A stretch of DNA of 64,000 nucleotides from Pedobacter sp. BS3 (GTDB lineage: Bacteria > Bacteroidota > Bacteroidia > Sphingobacteriales > Sphingobacteriaceae). The stretch's first letter is position 1, and every line of letters starts with the position of its first letter. Location of the stretch: the NCBI RefSeq assembly GCF_008274585.1, contig NZ_VTRT01000007.1, forward strand, positions 124,001 to 188,000, in the 5' to 3' direction. Made by a program: the position numbers and the translations under genes. Below the pieces are notes generated by a model. That model did no database searches. It had not been told where the DNA came from and worked only from the letters and a program-made list of their open reading frames with translations. Of this stretch, positions 32,890 through 46,700 are shown in pieces.

Positions 32890-33846
32890 CTAAAAATAGC
32901 ATCTTGGAAAATCCCGGCCCAGAACCGGGAAACGGAATTGCAGGCTTATTTCATGCGTACCACGCTGGGCTTTAACAAGTTTAGTGGTTACAAAGTCGAA
33001 TGAGTACCCCAGGGCAATATTATCGGTGATGTATAGTTGTGCAATGGCGTCAAAAGAATCAAGAGATCGGTATGAAGCGCCTAACCATAATCGCTCACTG
33101 ATCAGCAGGTTTGCGTTCAGGTCAAATTGCAGCGGAGAGCCATTCACATACTTGAATAAAACGCTTGGCCTGAGCTTAAGTCCATCAGAAATAGTGTACA
33201 GGTAGCCGCCCTGCAGCATATAATAAGGGCGATATTTGGTTGCAGCGGCTCCGCCAAACGAATTGAGATCGCGGTAATAAAAATGAGGGGACGAAAATCC
33301 CGCGTAATAGCTACCAGAGAACAGCATTACCCCAAATCCAAAATTACCACGCGTGTTGTGCTCATTGTTAAATACCGGGTCGTTAACCGATTCGGGACTG
33401 TACGGGTAATCATCCGAGAAATTTGCCTGGTAGCTGCTAATGCCCCCGTTAAAACCTACGGCAAGATATGTGCCGTCGCCAATTTCAACCTGTTGAGCCA
33501 GGGTTAGATAAGCACCTTTTTCATTGAGCACCTCGCCGATCTGGTCGCGTATCAGAAAGCCGCCCACCGAAGTGTTAGACTCACCAATATGCGAGTAGGC
33601 CGAAAGCGTTTGCGTATTAGGAGCTCCTTTAAAACCGACCCATTGATGTCGCGAAAGCGCCGTAACAGTGAATGCCTCATCCATTGCCGAATATGCCGGG
33701 TTAATGGTGAGCCCGTTAAACATATATTGCGTGTAAATAGCCTTTTGCTGGGCAGAAGCGGATATTAACCCGGATAAAAGGCAGAAAAGCAATACAAGAT
33801 ATATCTTCAGAGTTACAGGACTTAAATGTTTACCAAAAGTACTCAC
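32890..33846 (-). CDS. PorP/SprF family T9SS outer-membrane protein
   Basis: PorP/SprF proteins are 14-strand-type outer-membrane barrels linked to the type IX secretion system. In Flavobacterium, SprF is needed to secrete the giant adhesin SprB, and related family members serve other cargos with type-B (CHU_C) C-terminal domains. The 318-residue protein has a signal peptide (LLSGLISASAQ) and then the family opening QKAIYTQYMFNGLTINPAYS, with ALSRHQWVGFKGAP and HIGESNTSVGGFL. It ends in alternating barrel strands (ALGYSFDFVTTKL, HEISLQFRFP). It is divergent from the 16-kb adhesin gene whose product ends in a CHU_C domain, so it is the likely dedicated partner of that protein. Confidence 0.92.
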   Translation of the reverse strand: MSTFGKHLSPVTLKIYLVLLFCLLSGLISASAQQKAIYTQYMFNGLTINPAYSAMDEAFTVTALSRHQWVGFKGAPNTQTLSAYSHIGESNTSVGGFLIRDQIGEVLNEKGAYLTLAQQVEIGDGTYLAVGFNGGISSYQANFSDDYPYSPESVNDPVFNNEHNTRGNFGFGVMLFSGSYYAGFSSPHFYYRDLNSFGGAAATKYRPYYMLQGGYLYTISDGLKLRPSVLFKYVNGSPLQFDLNANLLISERLWLGASYRSLDSFDAIAQLYITDNIALGYSFDFVTTKLVKAQRGTHEISLQFRFPVLGRDFPRCYF

Positions 33847-34733
33847 GGGTTACTACATACGGCTTAAGCGGTAAATAGTTACCAAATTGTTGAGATAATC
33901 CGGAATCAGTTATAAGAAATACAGCACAAGCTTATAAAACATACACAAAAAGCAAAGTATCACAAGATATTAGAGCCTGTTTAAAATGAAAAAGTTAAGT
34001 TATGTGGAGCTGATGGTGAGGATATTACAAGTGTTCGGAAGATTAAAATTAAGCACAAAGGACACAAAAGTTATGACGGTTTAAAACCTTTATTTTCTAA
34101 TTTATGACAGCAAGATCAATCTTTGTTAATTCTTCCGAACTCCTCTGGTGATGACATCAGCGGCGCAGGAAGTCATGGGCCGGTGTCTTCACTACCCATT
34201 ATTGATCCCTTAAATCTTTATCTGGAACTAATCTATTTTTGAAAATATTATAATTTATAATTAATAGCTATATTGTACGTAAACAGTCGAATAAGATACG
34301 AATAAATTATGGATGAGATACGTATTAATTAACTATAAGCATTGTAATAAAATCCATTCCGTTTAATCAATGGTTAAATATTGGATAGACATATCTGTGC
34401 CATTTTACAGTATAAGTTTTGATGAAGTTATACGGCGTATAGCAGCACCCGGACGTTTCTACCGGGAAAAGTGTAGCCCGCTATCTGCCGGGCAATACAC
34501 CGGCGGGTAAAGTATTCCAAAATGTTTTTTAGAGATAGTTTATACCAGCAAGAGCGTTATTGTTGTAAAAATGTTACATAAATCCCAATTGCATTTTAAG
34601 CTATATAACCGGTGTTTGCACGCCGGTAAAAGTGTTGCTGTTTTGATAATGACGGAGAGTTCTAACAAAATTGGAACATTAAGGCAGGTTTTCCGTAAAC
34701 CTGTGAATATTGATGGTTTTTTAATTCTACAAA
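33847..34733. other. Long intergenic leader region of the giant adhesin gene
   Basis: These 887 bases between divergent genes hold no credible ORF; a 63-codon frame at 34571-34762 overlaps the adhesin start and lacks support. Signals seen are an inverted repeat GTTCGGAAGA (34033-34042)/TCTTCCGAAC (34131-34140), the palindrome and two hairpins at 34429-34500 (listed separately), and a small hairpin with CAGGTTT arms at 34685-34703, about 30 bases before the TTG start. The length and structure suggest complex control of the adhesin. Confidence 0.45.
34429..34500 (+). promoter_or_regulatory. Palindrome plus two GC-rich hairpins, possible operator or structured RNA leader
   Basis: In an AT-rich spacer three structures follow one another. 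The first is a perfect 13-base palindrome TATACG-G-CGTATA (34429-34441). The second is a hairpin CCCGG/CCGGG (34448-34452 with 34462-34466, 9-base loop). The third is a 10-bp stem GTGTAGCCCG (34471-34480) pairing with CGGGC (34489-34493) and TACAC (34496-34500) across an AA bulge. The local GC content stands out. It could be an operator followed by a cis-acting RNA element about 230 bases before the adhesin start. I do not recognise a known riboswitch class. Confidence 0.45.
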
Positions 34734-37700
34734 TTGTCCGTTTTGTTAGGTATTTTACGTAAGAAAAGTTTAAAGGCTTTCTTTACAGGGGCGTTATGCG
34801 CCGGCCATTGCCTGGTTGTTTGGGTGTTACTTTGTGCCTCAAATATTGCTTTGGCAGAGGGCAGTAAAGAAATGGCTGCAAATGGCGGGCACAGGGCGCA
34901 TTTTCTAAGCTCTGCAACAACGACCATATATAACCCATTTCCTACCTGGGGGCGGGTATACGTGTATGCCAAAGTTGGCGAAACCTTGTATTTGGGCTCA
35001 AGCGCTGTAGGTATAGGTCAAGGAAAAATTAATGTTACAGCACCCAATAACGCTTTTTATACAACAAGTACCTTAGGTAAAATTAATGACAGAACAGAGG
35101 AAGTAAATGGTCCTTTACCTAATGTAGGAGGGTATTCTGCCTATCAGATTACAGTAGGTGCAGGCCAGGAAGGTATCTGGCAAATAGAGTTTGTATCACC
35201 AGGAGAAGACCCGAGTGATGGGGACTCGAAGTTTACTCAACCCAATTCTATTCTGGCAAACAATAACTGGACGCAAATAAGCGATACCGAGTTCGTAACC
35301 GCATTTGACGTTTCAGTAAGAAACGCAGCGAATACCGCTTTTATTTCTGGCCGGGCATATATGAATATTTTTGGAGGTAATTTGGGCGATTATTCATCCC
35401 TGTTTAAAGCAAAGTTTAAGATTTTAACAAAAGATGGTTATCTCTATGATGTGGATAACAATGGGCAGGCCGGTTATCAGTTCGCTTTTTTTGTTAATAA
35501 TAAAGGTTTTAGGGATGTTAGTGCCAATGCGCTTTATAAAAGCATAAATACCACAAGTTCTCCGAATATTCATGACCCTCGTGCCGCGGATACACCGACA
35601 GACATTACCCATAAGATTTTCTTTAATACACCAAGTTCAGACCTGCCTGCATCCGCACCTATGCCGGGTGGAAATACCTGGTTGTTAACCACTCCGCCGG
35701 ATTTAAAGGTTGAGAATCTTGCTTTTCATGGGATTGAGGGTACGTTAAATCAGGCTGGCGTTTATCCATTAGGAGGCTATATCAATTTTGAAATGAGCCA
35801 GCCGGGGGCGTACATTATTAACTTGGATATTAACCAAAATGGTTCATTTGATGATAATGTAGATGTAAGGTTGACCGGAACTGCCACATCCGGGCTTAAT
35901 TCTGTTTACTGGGATGGCAAAAATGGACAAGGAACTATTTTACATGGTGCATTTACCTTCTCTCCGGGACAAATTAAGGTAACGTTGGTTGGCGGTGAGG
36001 TGCATTTTCCGTTCATGGATGTGGAGAATAACGTGAATGGTATTGTTATTACACGTACGAATGGCGATGGTTCACCCAGTGATATGGTTTATTGGGATGA
36101 TAGCGATATCTCGGCCACGGTCAGCCCCTCAAATCCTCGTAAGACTTCGGTTAATGGGTTAAGCAGTTCGTTAAATGGACATAAATGGGGCTCTACAGCG
36201 TATGAGGATGATGCTTTTGGCAATGAAGTGGGTTTAGATACCTGGACGTATGTCATGAGTTCGCCCTTAAGCCCCTTAATGAATATCCAGCTTAAAAAGG
36301 CCGACCTTGAAATTCAAAGCGTTGACCCAGATAAAACAACCTATTGCGTAGGCGAGCAGGTAACCTATACCGTAAAAGTGAAGAATAATGGGCCGGACGA
36401 TGTTACCGGGGCCAAATTTATTTTTGACTATCCTGCTCAGCTCACGGTAACAACGCTGAACCATACCACCAATTCGGGTACAACAAGTATCAGTAGTACG
36501 GCAAATTCAGGCTCACAGTTCACCGCGTTATTAAGCATGACCAATGGCGCCGAACTTACCTTAACGCTTACTGGTACCATTACTGCTTATCCTGGAACGG
36601 CAACGCTGGCGACAACCGCCAGCATTATGCGCCCGGCCGATGTAACCGACCCGGACGCCACCAATCCCGATGCCGCCCCGCCAACCGACCCACAGCTTGA
36701 ATGTGATTCAAATCCCAGCGGTGCTGGCTGTAATAATATAAAAAGTAACTCCATCAACATCAGTTCAGTTAATCTGAGCATTTTTGCTGCTTCAGCTACT
36801 GAAGGCACAGGAGGAACATCGAATATTACATTCCCGGTCACCTTATCGGGTGCTTCCAACTGTGATATTACGGTAGATTATGCTATTACTCACGGCACAA
36901 CCAATGCAGCCGATTTTGCCGGTGCAACCAGCGGAACCTTAACAATTCCTGCCGGTGCAACCTCTGCAAATATTGTTATCCCCATTACTACAGACCAGGT
37001 AGTGGAGGCCAATGAGACATTTACCATTGCGCTTTCCAACGCTTCGGGGGGTAACCAGATTGTAGCACCTTCAGCCGATGGTCTTATTAATAATGACGAT
37101 TCTGGTGGTATTACCATTACACCTTCCGGCGGGGCTGAAGGCGGAACGGATGCTTATTTCAAGTTCAGTCTTCCTTCGGGTGTTACAGCCGATAAAGACA
37201 TTGAACTCGATTACGTATTGAACGGCACAGCCATTGGTACGGATTATACCATTCCTGTTACGGGCACTGTGGTTATCCCCGCGGGCACAAATATGGTAAC
37301 TCTGCCTTTGGGAATTATTAATGATGATATTGTTGAGGGTAACGAAACTGTCAGCATGAGCATCACGCAAGTACGTAGTCCTTATTATCCAACCAATATT
37401 ACGTACGATACACCTATAGCACCCGAACTGACCATCACTGACGACGATACCGGTACACTGACGCTTAGCGACCCGGTAACCGTAACAGAGGGTGGGGCAG
37501 GAACCACGGTAACCGCCGATTTTAAGGTAACATTGGATAAAGCTACCGGCGATGGCTTTACCATCAGCTATGCCACCAGCGATGGTACCGCGAAAACCTC
37601 TGACCTGGATTATGTCGCTAAAGGCAATATTTTAAATTTTACCGGTGCTGCCAATGAATCATACACTATTCACATCACCATAAACGGCGATGACAAAATT

Positions 37701-40700
37701 GAACCGGATGAGCTGTTTAACCTGGCTATCAGCGGACTTACCAAGAATTTTGGCGGACGTTTAACGGTGGTGAACCCGGCAAGCTCCGCAACCATTCACA
37801 ACGATGATTCGGGTCAGGTCAGTATTACGGCAAGCGATGGCGAAGAAGGTGTCAGCGATGTGAAATTTACATTCAGCTTTCCTCCGGGTATGTCATCGGG
37901 CACACCTACGGTTATTAGCTATACCATTGATGATATTTCCGCGGGTGCTGCGTTGGGAAATAACGTAGATTATAACGCTTCACCAAGCGGAAGCGTTACC
38001 ATACCGGCCGGACAAAATAGCGTCACGCTTACCCTGCCTGTAGTGGATGATAATGTTATTGAGGGCGACGAAAACGTGAAGCTAACTGCCGCGGTTAGCA
38101 GCGCATTACCTGGCATCCAGGTAAGTAACTCGCCGCAAACGGCAATAATTAAAGATAACGACTATGCCGCGTTAACTATTTCATCGCCCACCGTTACCGA
38201 AACCGAAGCCAATACCACGGCCATCTTTGCCGTAACGCTCGATAAGCCTACAGGGGGAGCTTTTGATGTACAATATGCTACCAGCGATGGTACGGCAACC
38301 GTAGCCGATGGCGATTACGAAGAAAACCACGGTCTGCTTCATTTCAATGGTACTGCCAACGAAATAAAATACATTACTATAACCATAAAAGGCGATAAGA
38401 AAATAGAGACAGATGAGCTGTTCTACGTTACATTGAGCAGCCCAAGCAATACATTTGGCAACCGTTTAACCTTACCTCCTCCGGCAACAGGAACCATTCT
38501 TGACGATGACTCGGGCGCTATAACCATTACCAAAGTAGACGGCTCCGAGACCGGCCCCGCAGCCGCGAAATTTTTATTTAGTTTCCCTGCCGGCATTTCA
38601 TCCGACCAGCCGGTTACCATTCATTATGATTTTGATTTGTCGGCTGCCAACGCCGCGACACCCGGAACAGACTACACCGACGCGAATGCAGGTACGCTTA
38701 CTATCCCTGCCGGGGCGGGTAGCGCTACGCTTACCCTGCCGGTTATTGATGATGATATAGTAGAAGATACCGAAACTATCACATTAACTGATGCTACCTT
38801 TATTTCAAGCGCATACCCATCCGCTATTACGCTGAATACCGCCCGCCCGGTAGCCAATATTACCGATAACGATACCGCGACCCTGACCCTTACCGGCCCT
38901 ATGGCTATGTCCGAAGGAAATTCAGGGAATACGTTGTTTACGTTTAACCTAACGCTGGATAAAACGCTTCAGTATGCCATTAGTATTCCTTATGCCACTT
39001 CAGACGGTACAGCCACCATCGCTGATAACGATTACCAGGATACCCACGGTACCTTAACATTCAGCGCAGCCGAAAGCAAGCCCATTACCGTATATGTCAA
39101 TGGCGATACCCAAATAGAGCCCGATGAGCTGTTTAACCTCATTCTGGGTAACCCGAGCGATAACTTTAACGGGCGTTTAACCGTAGTGAACCCGGCAACC
39201 ACCGGAACCATCCAAAACGATGATTCGGCAGATATTATCATTACCAAACAGGATGGAACCGAAGACGGACAACCGGCACAGTTTATCTTTACCCTGAAAA
39301 ATGGTATGACCGTCGATGCCAATACTACCATCAGCTATACCTTAACGGGAACCGCCACCAGCGATGATTACACCGGCAGCCCATCGGGAACCATAACCAT
39401 ACCTGCCGGGCAGAACAACGCTACGCTTTCCCTGCCCATAACAGACGACAATAAAGTAGAAAATACCGAAACCATTAACCTTACGGTTAACGCGGTGAGC
39501 AGTCCGTATGGACTTGCCATAGATGTCGCCAACTCGCAAACCAGCCTTTTTATCTTTGATAACGACGAAGCCATAATAACCATCAGTCCGGCATCAGGTT
39601 TCGAAGGTCATACCGTTACTTCCGCGATGGTATTTAACGTAACGCTGAGCAAGCCGGTCAATCATCCGTTCAGGTTGTACTACCAAACGGCAGATGGTAC
39701 AGCCACCGTAGCAGATGGCGATTACCAGGAAGCGCCCAGCGGTGCTTACATCGATTTTACCGGCACAAATCCCGGCACAGAAACGCATACTATCAGTATT
39801 TCCGTTAACGGCGACCGTAAAATTGAAGCCGATGAAGATTTTAAGGTCATTATCGGCCCATTAACCAACGATGGCACTACCGATGATACCTTTGGCGGAT
39901 TACTCACCATCCCGCAAAATACAGCAACCGGTATTATCCAAAACGATGATTCCGGTGTAATTACCATTACCAGAACCGATGGGGCGGAAGAAGGCCCGGT
40001 GAACGGCAAATTTACGTTCAGCTTTCCTCCGGGAGTAACCTCCGACCAGCCTACAACTATTAACTATACGCTTGATGGCACGGCAACAGGGGGCGGAATA
40101 GATTACACCCCGCAATATACCGGCAGTATTACCATTCCTGCAAATGCCAACAGCGCAGACCTTATTCTTACTATAATTGACGATGCGCTGGTTGAAGGCG
40201 ATGAGACCGTTACCCTGAACAGTGTATCGTTGGGCAGCGCCCGCAGTGGCATTTCATTAAATCCGGCTGTTCCGCCCGTAGTAACCATTGCCGATAACGA
40301 CGTAGCGACCTTAACCTTTACCGGGCCGGCAACCATTACCGAAACCAATAGCGGCACTACCACGGCAACCTACACGCTCAAGCTGGATAAAGCCGTTCCC
40401 GGAGGCTTCAGCATTCAGTATGCTACAGCAGACGGTACAGCGACCGTTGCTGATAACGATTATGTAGCAGCGACCCAAACATTGGGATTCTCAGGTACAG
40501 CCGGCGAAACACAAACCATCAGCATTACCATTAATGGCGATGCCAAAATAGAACCTAACGAAACCTTTAAGCTTCTTTTAAGCAATTTATCAATCAATTC
40601 TCCGTCAGCCAATGGCCGTTTAACTGTTCCCGTAACAGCGTTGACAACTACTATTATGAACGATGATGATGGGAAAATCACCATTACCAAAACAGACGGA

Positions 40701-43700
40701 ACCGAGGGCGCTTCGGACGCCTCGTTTAAATTCAGCCTGCCGCCCGGTACCACGCTCGACCGCGATATTACCATCAATTATGCTTTAACCGGTACGGCGC
40801 TTTCGGGCACAGACTATAACGTATCGGCGCCAAGTCCGTTGGTATTACCTGCCGGTGCTAACGGTGTAACGCTGACTCTGGCGGTGAATAATGACAACGT
40901 TATTGAAGATACCGAAACGGTAAATCTCTCGGCTTCGGTAGTGAATAATATCTACGGAATTGATATAGATACCGGTAATTCACAGCAATTGCTCCATATT
41001 TTTGACGACGATACCGGAACCATAACCATTACCCCCGTAAGTATTCCCGAAGATAATGCCGGTACAAAAAACGCGACATTTACCGTAACCCTGAGCAACC
41101 CGACCACAGCAGCCTTCAAGGTACATTATAAAACGGTTGACGGCACGGCAACTACTGCCGATAATGATTACGAGTCTGTCGAGAACGACCTTGATTTTAG
41201 CGGTGCGCCGGGCAGCCTGACCCGCACCATTCAGGTGCCCATTACCGGCGACCGCAAAATTGAAGCCGACGAAGACTTTAGTGTGGTGCTTAGCCTGCTG
41301 AACGATGGCGTTACAGATTATACCTTTAACAACCGTCTGAGTATTGTTGGCAGCCCGGCCACAGGTACCATAGAAAATGATGATTCCGGTCAGGTAACCA
41401 TTAACGGAACTGATGGCGCCGAGGGCGGGGCTAACCCGGTATTTACGTTTAAGCTGCCGGGCGGCATAACCGCTGATAAGCCCATTACCATTACCTATAC
41501 GCTGGGTGGAACAGCAACCGGGGGCGGGCTTGACTATACGGCATCTGACCCTGCAAGCATTACCATTGCCCCGGGTCAAAACTCAGCTACGCTGACACTG
41601 GCCGTTAACGACGACGATATTATTGAAGATACCGAAACCGTTATATTAAATGACCTCGCTATCAGCAGCGATTACGGCAATGCCTTAAACCCGGTTAAAA
41701 CTTCGGTCAATATTTCCGATAACGACGCGGCACACCTGATATTGAGCGACCCGGTAACAGAGTCTGAAGGCAACAGCGGCACGAAGTTCATTACCTTTAA
41801 GCTCCGCCTGGATAAGGAAACCTCCGGTCAGTTCAGCATCAAGTACCATACCGGGGATGGTACGGCCACCATTGCCGATAACGATTATATCGCTTCAGGA
41901 ACCGTACAGCTTGATTTCGCAGGGCATGCGGGTGAAGAGAAAGAGATTAAGATTATTATAAACGGTGATACGCAAATTGAGGACAACGAGGATTTTTACC
42001 TGATATTAACCGACCTGAGCTCTGACTTCAACGGACGGCTGCTTATTCCTTCCAGCCAGACAAGAGGAATTATCAGTAATGACGATTCGCAGAATATCAC
42101 CATAACGAAAGTTAACGGTTCCGAAGATGGCACTAACGCATCATTTACCTTCAGTCTGCCGACCGGTGTAACCAGCGATAGTGACATCCAGATTGACTAC
42201 ACGCTTAGCGGAACCGCCACGCCCGGAGCTGCGAATGATTATACAGTTTCACTGCCAACGCCTGTAACACTTCCGGCAGGGCAGAACAGCGTAACCCTTA
42301 CCCTGAACGTAAACGATGACCAGCGCATAGAAGGAACGGAAACGGTAAACATCGAGGCCAATACCCGGCCCAATCCACATAGCATTACCATCATTAATCC
42401 CATAGAAGCGCTGGAAGTTTTAGATAACGATGAAGGTAAGCTGGCCATCTCATCCGTAACAGACAATGAGGGGCCAGGCGGCAATACTAAAACCTTTACG
42501 TTTGATGTGACCCTCGATAAGGCCACGGAGAAACCCTTTACTGTTCCTTATTCTACCAGCGACGGTACAGCAACTACGGCAGATAACGATTATGTTGCCG
42601 TTAATGGCATATTGTCTTTTTCGGGTAACGCCAACGAAACCCGGCACATCAGCATAACCGTGAACGGCGATAATAAAATTGAAGATAGCGAGACCTTCAA
42701 CGTTATCCTCGGTGCGCTGAGCAATGCCTTTGGCGGACGTTTGACCATCGATAATGCTATCGCTATTGGGACTATCACAAATGATGATTTAGGCAGTATC
42801 AGTATTGCTAAAACTGATGGCGCTGAGGCCGGGCCTGTTAACGGTAAGTTTACGTTCAGCTTCCCGCCGGGCGTAACGTCAGATAAGCCCGTCACCATCA
42901 CCTATGCGCTTGGCGGAACAGCCCAGGGGAACGGGGTCGATTATACGCCGTCCGGCGCAACCAGCATCACTATTCCGGCAAACGCGAACAGCGCAGACCT
43001 TATTCTCGCCGTAAACGACGATAACCTCGTTGAGCAGACTGAAACGGTTACGCTGGTCAATCCGCAGTTAGCGGCAATCTATCCCGGCATCAGCCTGAGC
43101 AACGCGGCACTACCGCAAGTCGCCATAACCGATAACGACGAGGCCAGGCTGGTATTAAGCAATCCGGTTATAACCGATGAGGAAAACTCCGGACAGAAAA
43201 CCATTACCTATAACCTGATGCTGGATAAGCCGGTAGACGGCAGCTTTTCGGTGAGCTATGCCACTTCGGATAATACGGCCACAGCCAATGAAGATTATGT
43301 GACGGCAAGCGGAACGCTGAGCTTCAACGGGCAGGCCAACATACCCCAGACCATACCAATAACCATAAAAGGCGATACCAAAATAGAGGCCGATGAGCTG
43401 ATTAACCTCGACCTGGATTTTGCAGCAGGCACAGATACCTATGGCGGCCGGTTAAGCATCCCGGTAAAACACGCTGTTACCACTATTCGGAATGATGATT
43501 TTGGGCAGCTAACCCTCACTAAAGTAGATGGTGAAGAAGGTGTGCAGGATGCCGCCTTTATATTCAGCCTGCCTGATGACATTACTACAGACCAGGATAT
43601 TTTGATTAACTATACGCTTGGCGGAACAGCAGCTGTTAACGATGATTATACCGGCGCAACTACCGGAACGCTAAAGCTGGAAGCAGGGCAGAACAGCGTA

Positions 43701-46700
43701 AGGCTCGACCTCCCGGTAATTGATGACAACCGGGTAGAAGATACCGAAACGGTCAGCATATTGGCAACCGTTAGCGGAAATCCGTACAATATCGGCCTGC
43801 TCAATCCTTCAGAGACATTGAACATCCGTGATAACGATTACGCGAAGATAACCATTGCCGATGTGAGCCAGGCAGAGGGACAGAGTGGTACATCGGTCAT
43901 GAAGTTTCAGCTCAAGCTGGATAAAGCCACCGGGCAGCCGTTCACGGTAGGCTATACCACAGCCGATATGACGGCCACAGCTGGCAGCGATTATGTCGCG
44001 GTAACTGCGGCAGACAACGCGGTGGTAAGCTTTAACGGCGAAGCCGGTGAAATCCGTGAAATCAGCATTATTATTAACGGTGATACCCGCATAGAGCCGG
44101 ATGAAACCTTTCGCATTGTGCTGGGAGCCATATCCAATACCTTTGGTAACCGTTTAACACGGACAAACAGCAGCGCTACCGGAACCATTGAGAATGACGA
44201 TAACGGCGAGATAAGCATTACAGCCGCTAATGGAAAAGAGGAAGGCGCTGTTGCCGGCAGCTTCACGTTCAGTTTACCGTCAGGGATTACCAGCGATGAA
44301 CCGGTTATCATAAACTATACGCTTGGCGGAACGGCAAAAGCCAATGGCACTGACTATACCGGCACAACAGCCGGCAGCGTTACCATTCCGGCGGGGCAAT
44401 CTTCGGTTACCCTTACCTTACCCGTAATTGACGACCAGGTTGTAGAAAGCAACGAAACCATCACGCTTACCAGTGTGAGCATCAGTAGTCCTGACCACGA
44501 TGTAACATTGGGTGCAGCCCGCCCGAATGTGATTATTGAAGATAACGATGAAGCGCACCTGGTGCTTATCGGCCCGCCGCCTGCAAATGAAAAAAATTCA
44601 GGTACTACAAAGCTGGTATTTACCGTAACGCTGGATAAGGCGATAGACGGTAATTTTACCATCCCGTACCATACGGAAGATGAAACAGCAACCACCGCCG
44701 ATAATGATTACCAGGCGGCAGCAGGCACACTGACCTTTTCCGGCGCCGCCAATGAGGTGAAGGAAATATCCGTATTTATAAACGGCGATACCAAAGTAGA
44801 AAGCAACGAAACCTTTAAGCTGATATTAGGCAGTCCGGATAACACCTTTAATGGTCACCTCATGGTGGATAATACCGCCGTTACTTACCAAATACTGAAT
44901 GATGATGCGGCCGCCATCAGCATAACCAAACAGGAAGGCGAAGAAGGCGTTCGTGATGCGTCTTTTACATTCAATATGCCGCCGGGCATTGTTTCCGATG
45001 CTGAAACCATCATTCACTATACGCTTGGCGGAACGGCAAAGGGTACAGATATAGATTATACAGGCGCTTTATCGGGCAGCATCAGCATCCCGGCAGGTGC
45101 ATCTTACGCCACCTTAACGCTTCCGGTTATTGATGATGACATCATAGAAGATACCGAAACCATCATTCTGACCACCGGGCTGGTAGAAAGCCCTTACGGG
45201 ATAACCGTTTCCACCCCATCGCAAACGCTCAATATCCTGGATAATGACCGGGGCATCCTGACCATCACACCGGCAAGCATACCCGAAACAAACGCGGGTG
45301 TAACGTATGCCGGGTTCGAGGTGAAGCTGAATAAGGCTACGGGCGTTCCGTTTACCATACAATATGCCACGGCAGATGGTACGGCAACCACGGCAGATAA
45401 CGATTATCAGCCTGTCACATCCGGTACATTAAGTTTTGATGGAAATGCGGATGAATTACGCCTGATTCGCATCCCGGTAAACGGCGATACTAAAATAGAA
45501 GCCGATGAAGGATTTTCGGTAAACCTGACCGGGCCGTTCCCGGATTTTAACGGGCGGCTTACGCTGAACACCGCTACTGTAAAAGGTACCATTCAGAATG
45601 ATGATAGTGGAGAGATTACGGTAACCAAAACAGATGGTTCTGAAACCGGGCCAACACAGGCAGCTTTTGTATTCAGTCTTCCTGAAGGAAAAACCTCAGA
45701 CAAGCCCATAACCATTACCTACCAGTTGGGCGGTACAGCAGTCATTAATGACGATTATACCGATGCCCATGCCGGAACGCTGGTGCTGCCTGCCGGGCAA
45801 AGCAGCGTTCAGCTTGACCTCCCGGTGATTGACGACGAGCTGGTAGAAGGCAGTGAAACCATAACCCTGCGGGTAACCGGCATCAGCAGCGCCAACACAG
45901 GCATAACCGTTAATCCGCTTATTCCATCGGTTACCATTACTGATAACGATGTGGCCACCCTGCGAATTGATGGCCCCATCTCGGTAGCCGAAGGTAACGC
46001 GGGAACTACGGTAGCAACATTTACCGTAACGCTGGATAAGGCCGTTGTCGGCAGCCCATCGGTAAGCTATACCACCAAAGACGGTACGGCAACCGTAGCG
46101 GACGGCGATTACGCACCAAGCACAGGCGTTTTGCAGTTTGAAGGTAAGGCGAATGAGCACAAATACATATCCGTAACGGTAAACGGCGATTTAAAAATTG
46201 AAAATGATGAACAGTTTACGGTAGTGCTGAGCAACCTGCAAACCTCATTCAACAGCCAGGTAATTGCAGAAAACCGTTTAATACTTAGCGGTTCTCCGGC
46301 AACAGGCATCATCCAGGATGACGATACCAATGCGGACAATAAGAAAATTACCATCGTCAAAACGGATGGTGCGGAAGGTGGCAGCGAGGCATCGTTTACG
46401 TTCAGTTTCCCGCCGGGCATAAGCGTTGATACCGATACGGAGCTGTTTTTCAGTCTGACAGGCACGGCCTCATCGGCAGATTACACACTGCCGCCCGGAC
46501 AGCAATCGGTCATTATTCCGGCAGGAGAAAACAGTAAAACCTTAAAGGTCCCAATTGTTGACGACCAGATTATCGAAGGAACGGAAACTATCATCTTAAC
46601 CACCGGTGTGGTAAGTAATACCCGTTACGGCGACATTACCGTAAGCAATTCGCCGCAAACTGCCGCTATTGCGGATAACGATTCCGGTTCACTCACCATA

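Noticed and set aside
21808-33983. AGAGCCTGTTTA at 21808-21819 and again at 33972-33983, possible insertion-sequence end remnants.
   Set aside because: Only 12 bases are shared, same orientation, no transposase remnant, inverted partner or target duplication seen.
34451-34463. GGACGTTTCTACC resembles the junction sequence of purine riboswitches.
   Set aside because: In purine riboswitches this piece lies between P2 and P3. Here the flanks pair with each other (CCCGG/CCGGG) and no upstream partner for P2 exists, so the likeness looks accidental.
34571-34762. 63-codon ORF before the adhesin.
   Set aside because: Overlaps the adhesin signal peptide in another frame and crosses a small hairpin; no support.
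40980-41579. Long minus-strand ORFs under the adhesin (also 45696-46160, 48381-48773, 49845-50276).
   Set aside because: They arise from the repeated codon pattern of the Calx-beta repeats on the other strand, recur with the repeat period, and show no ribosome site or family likeness.
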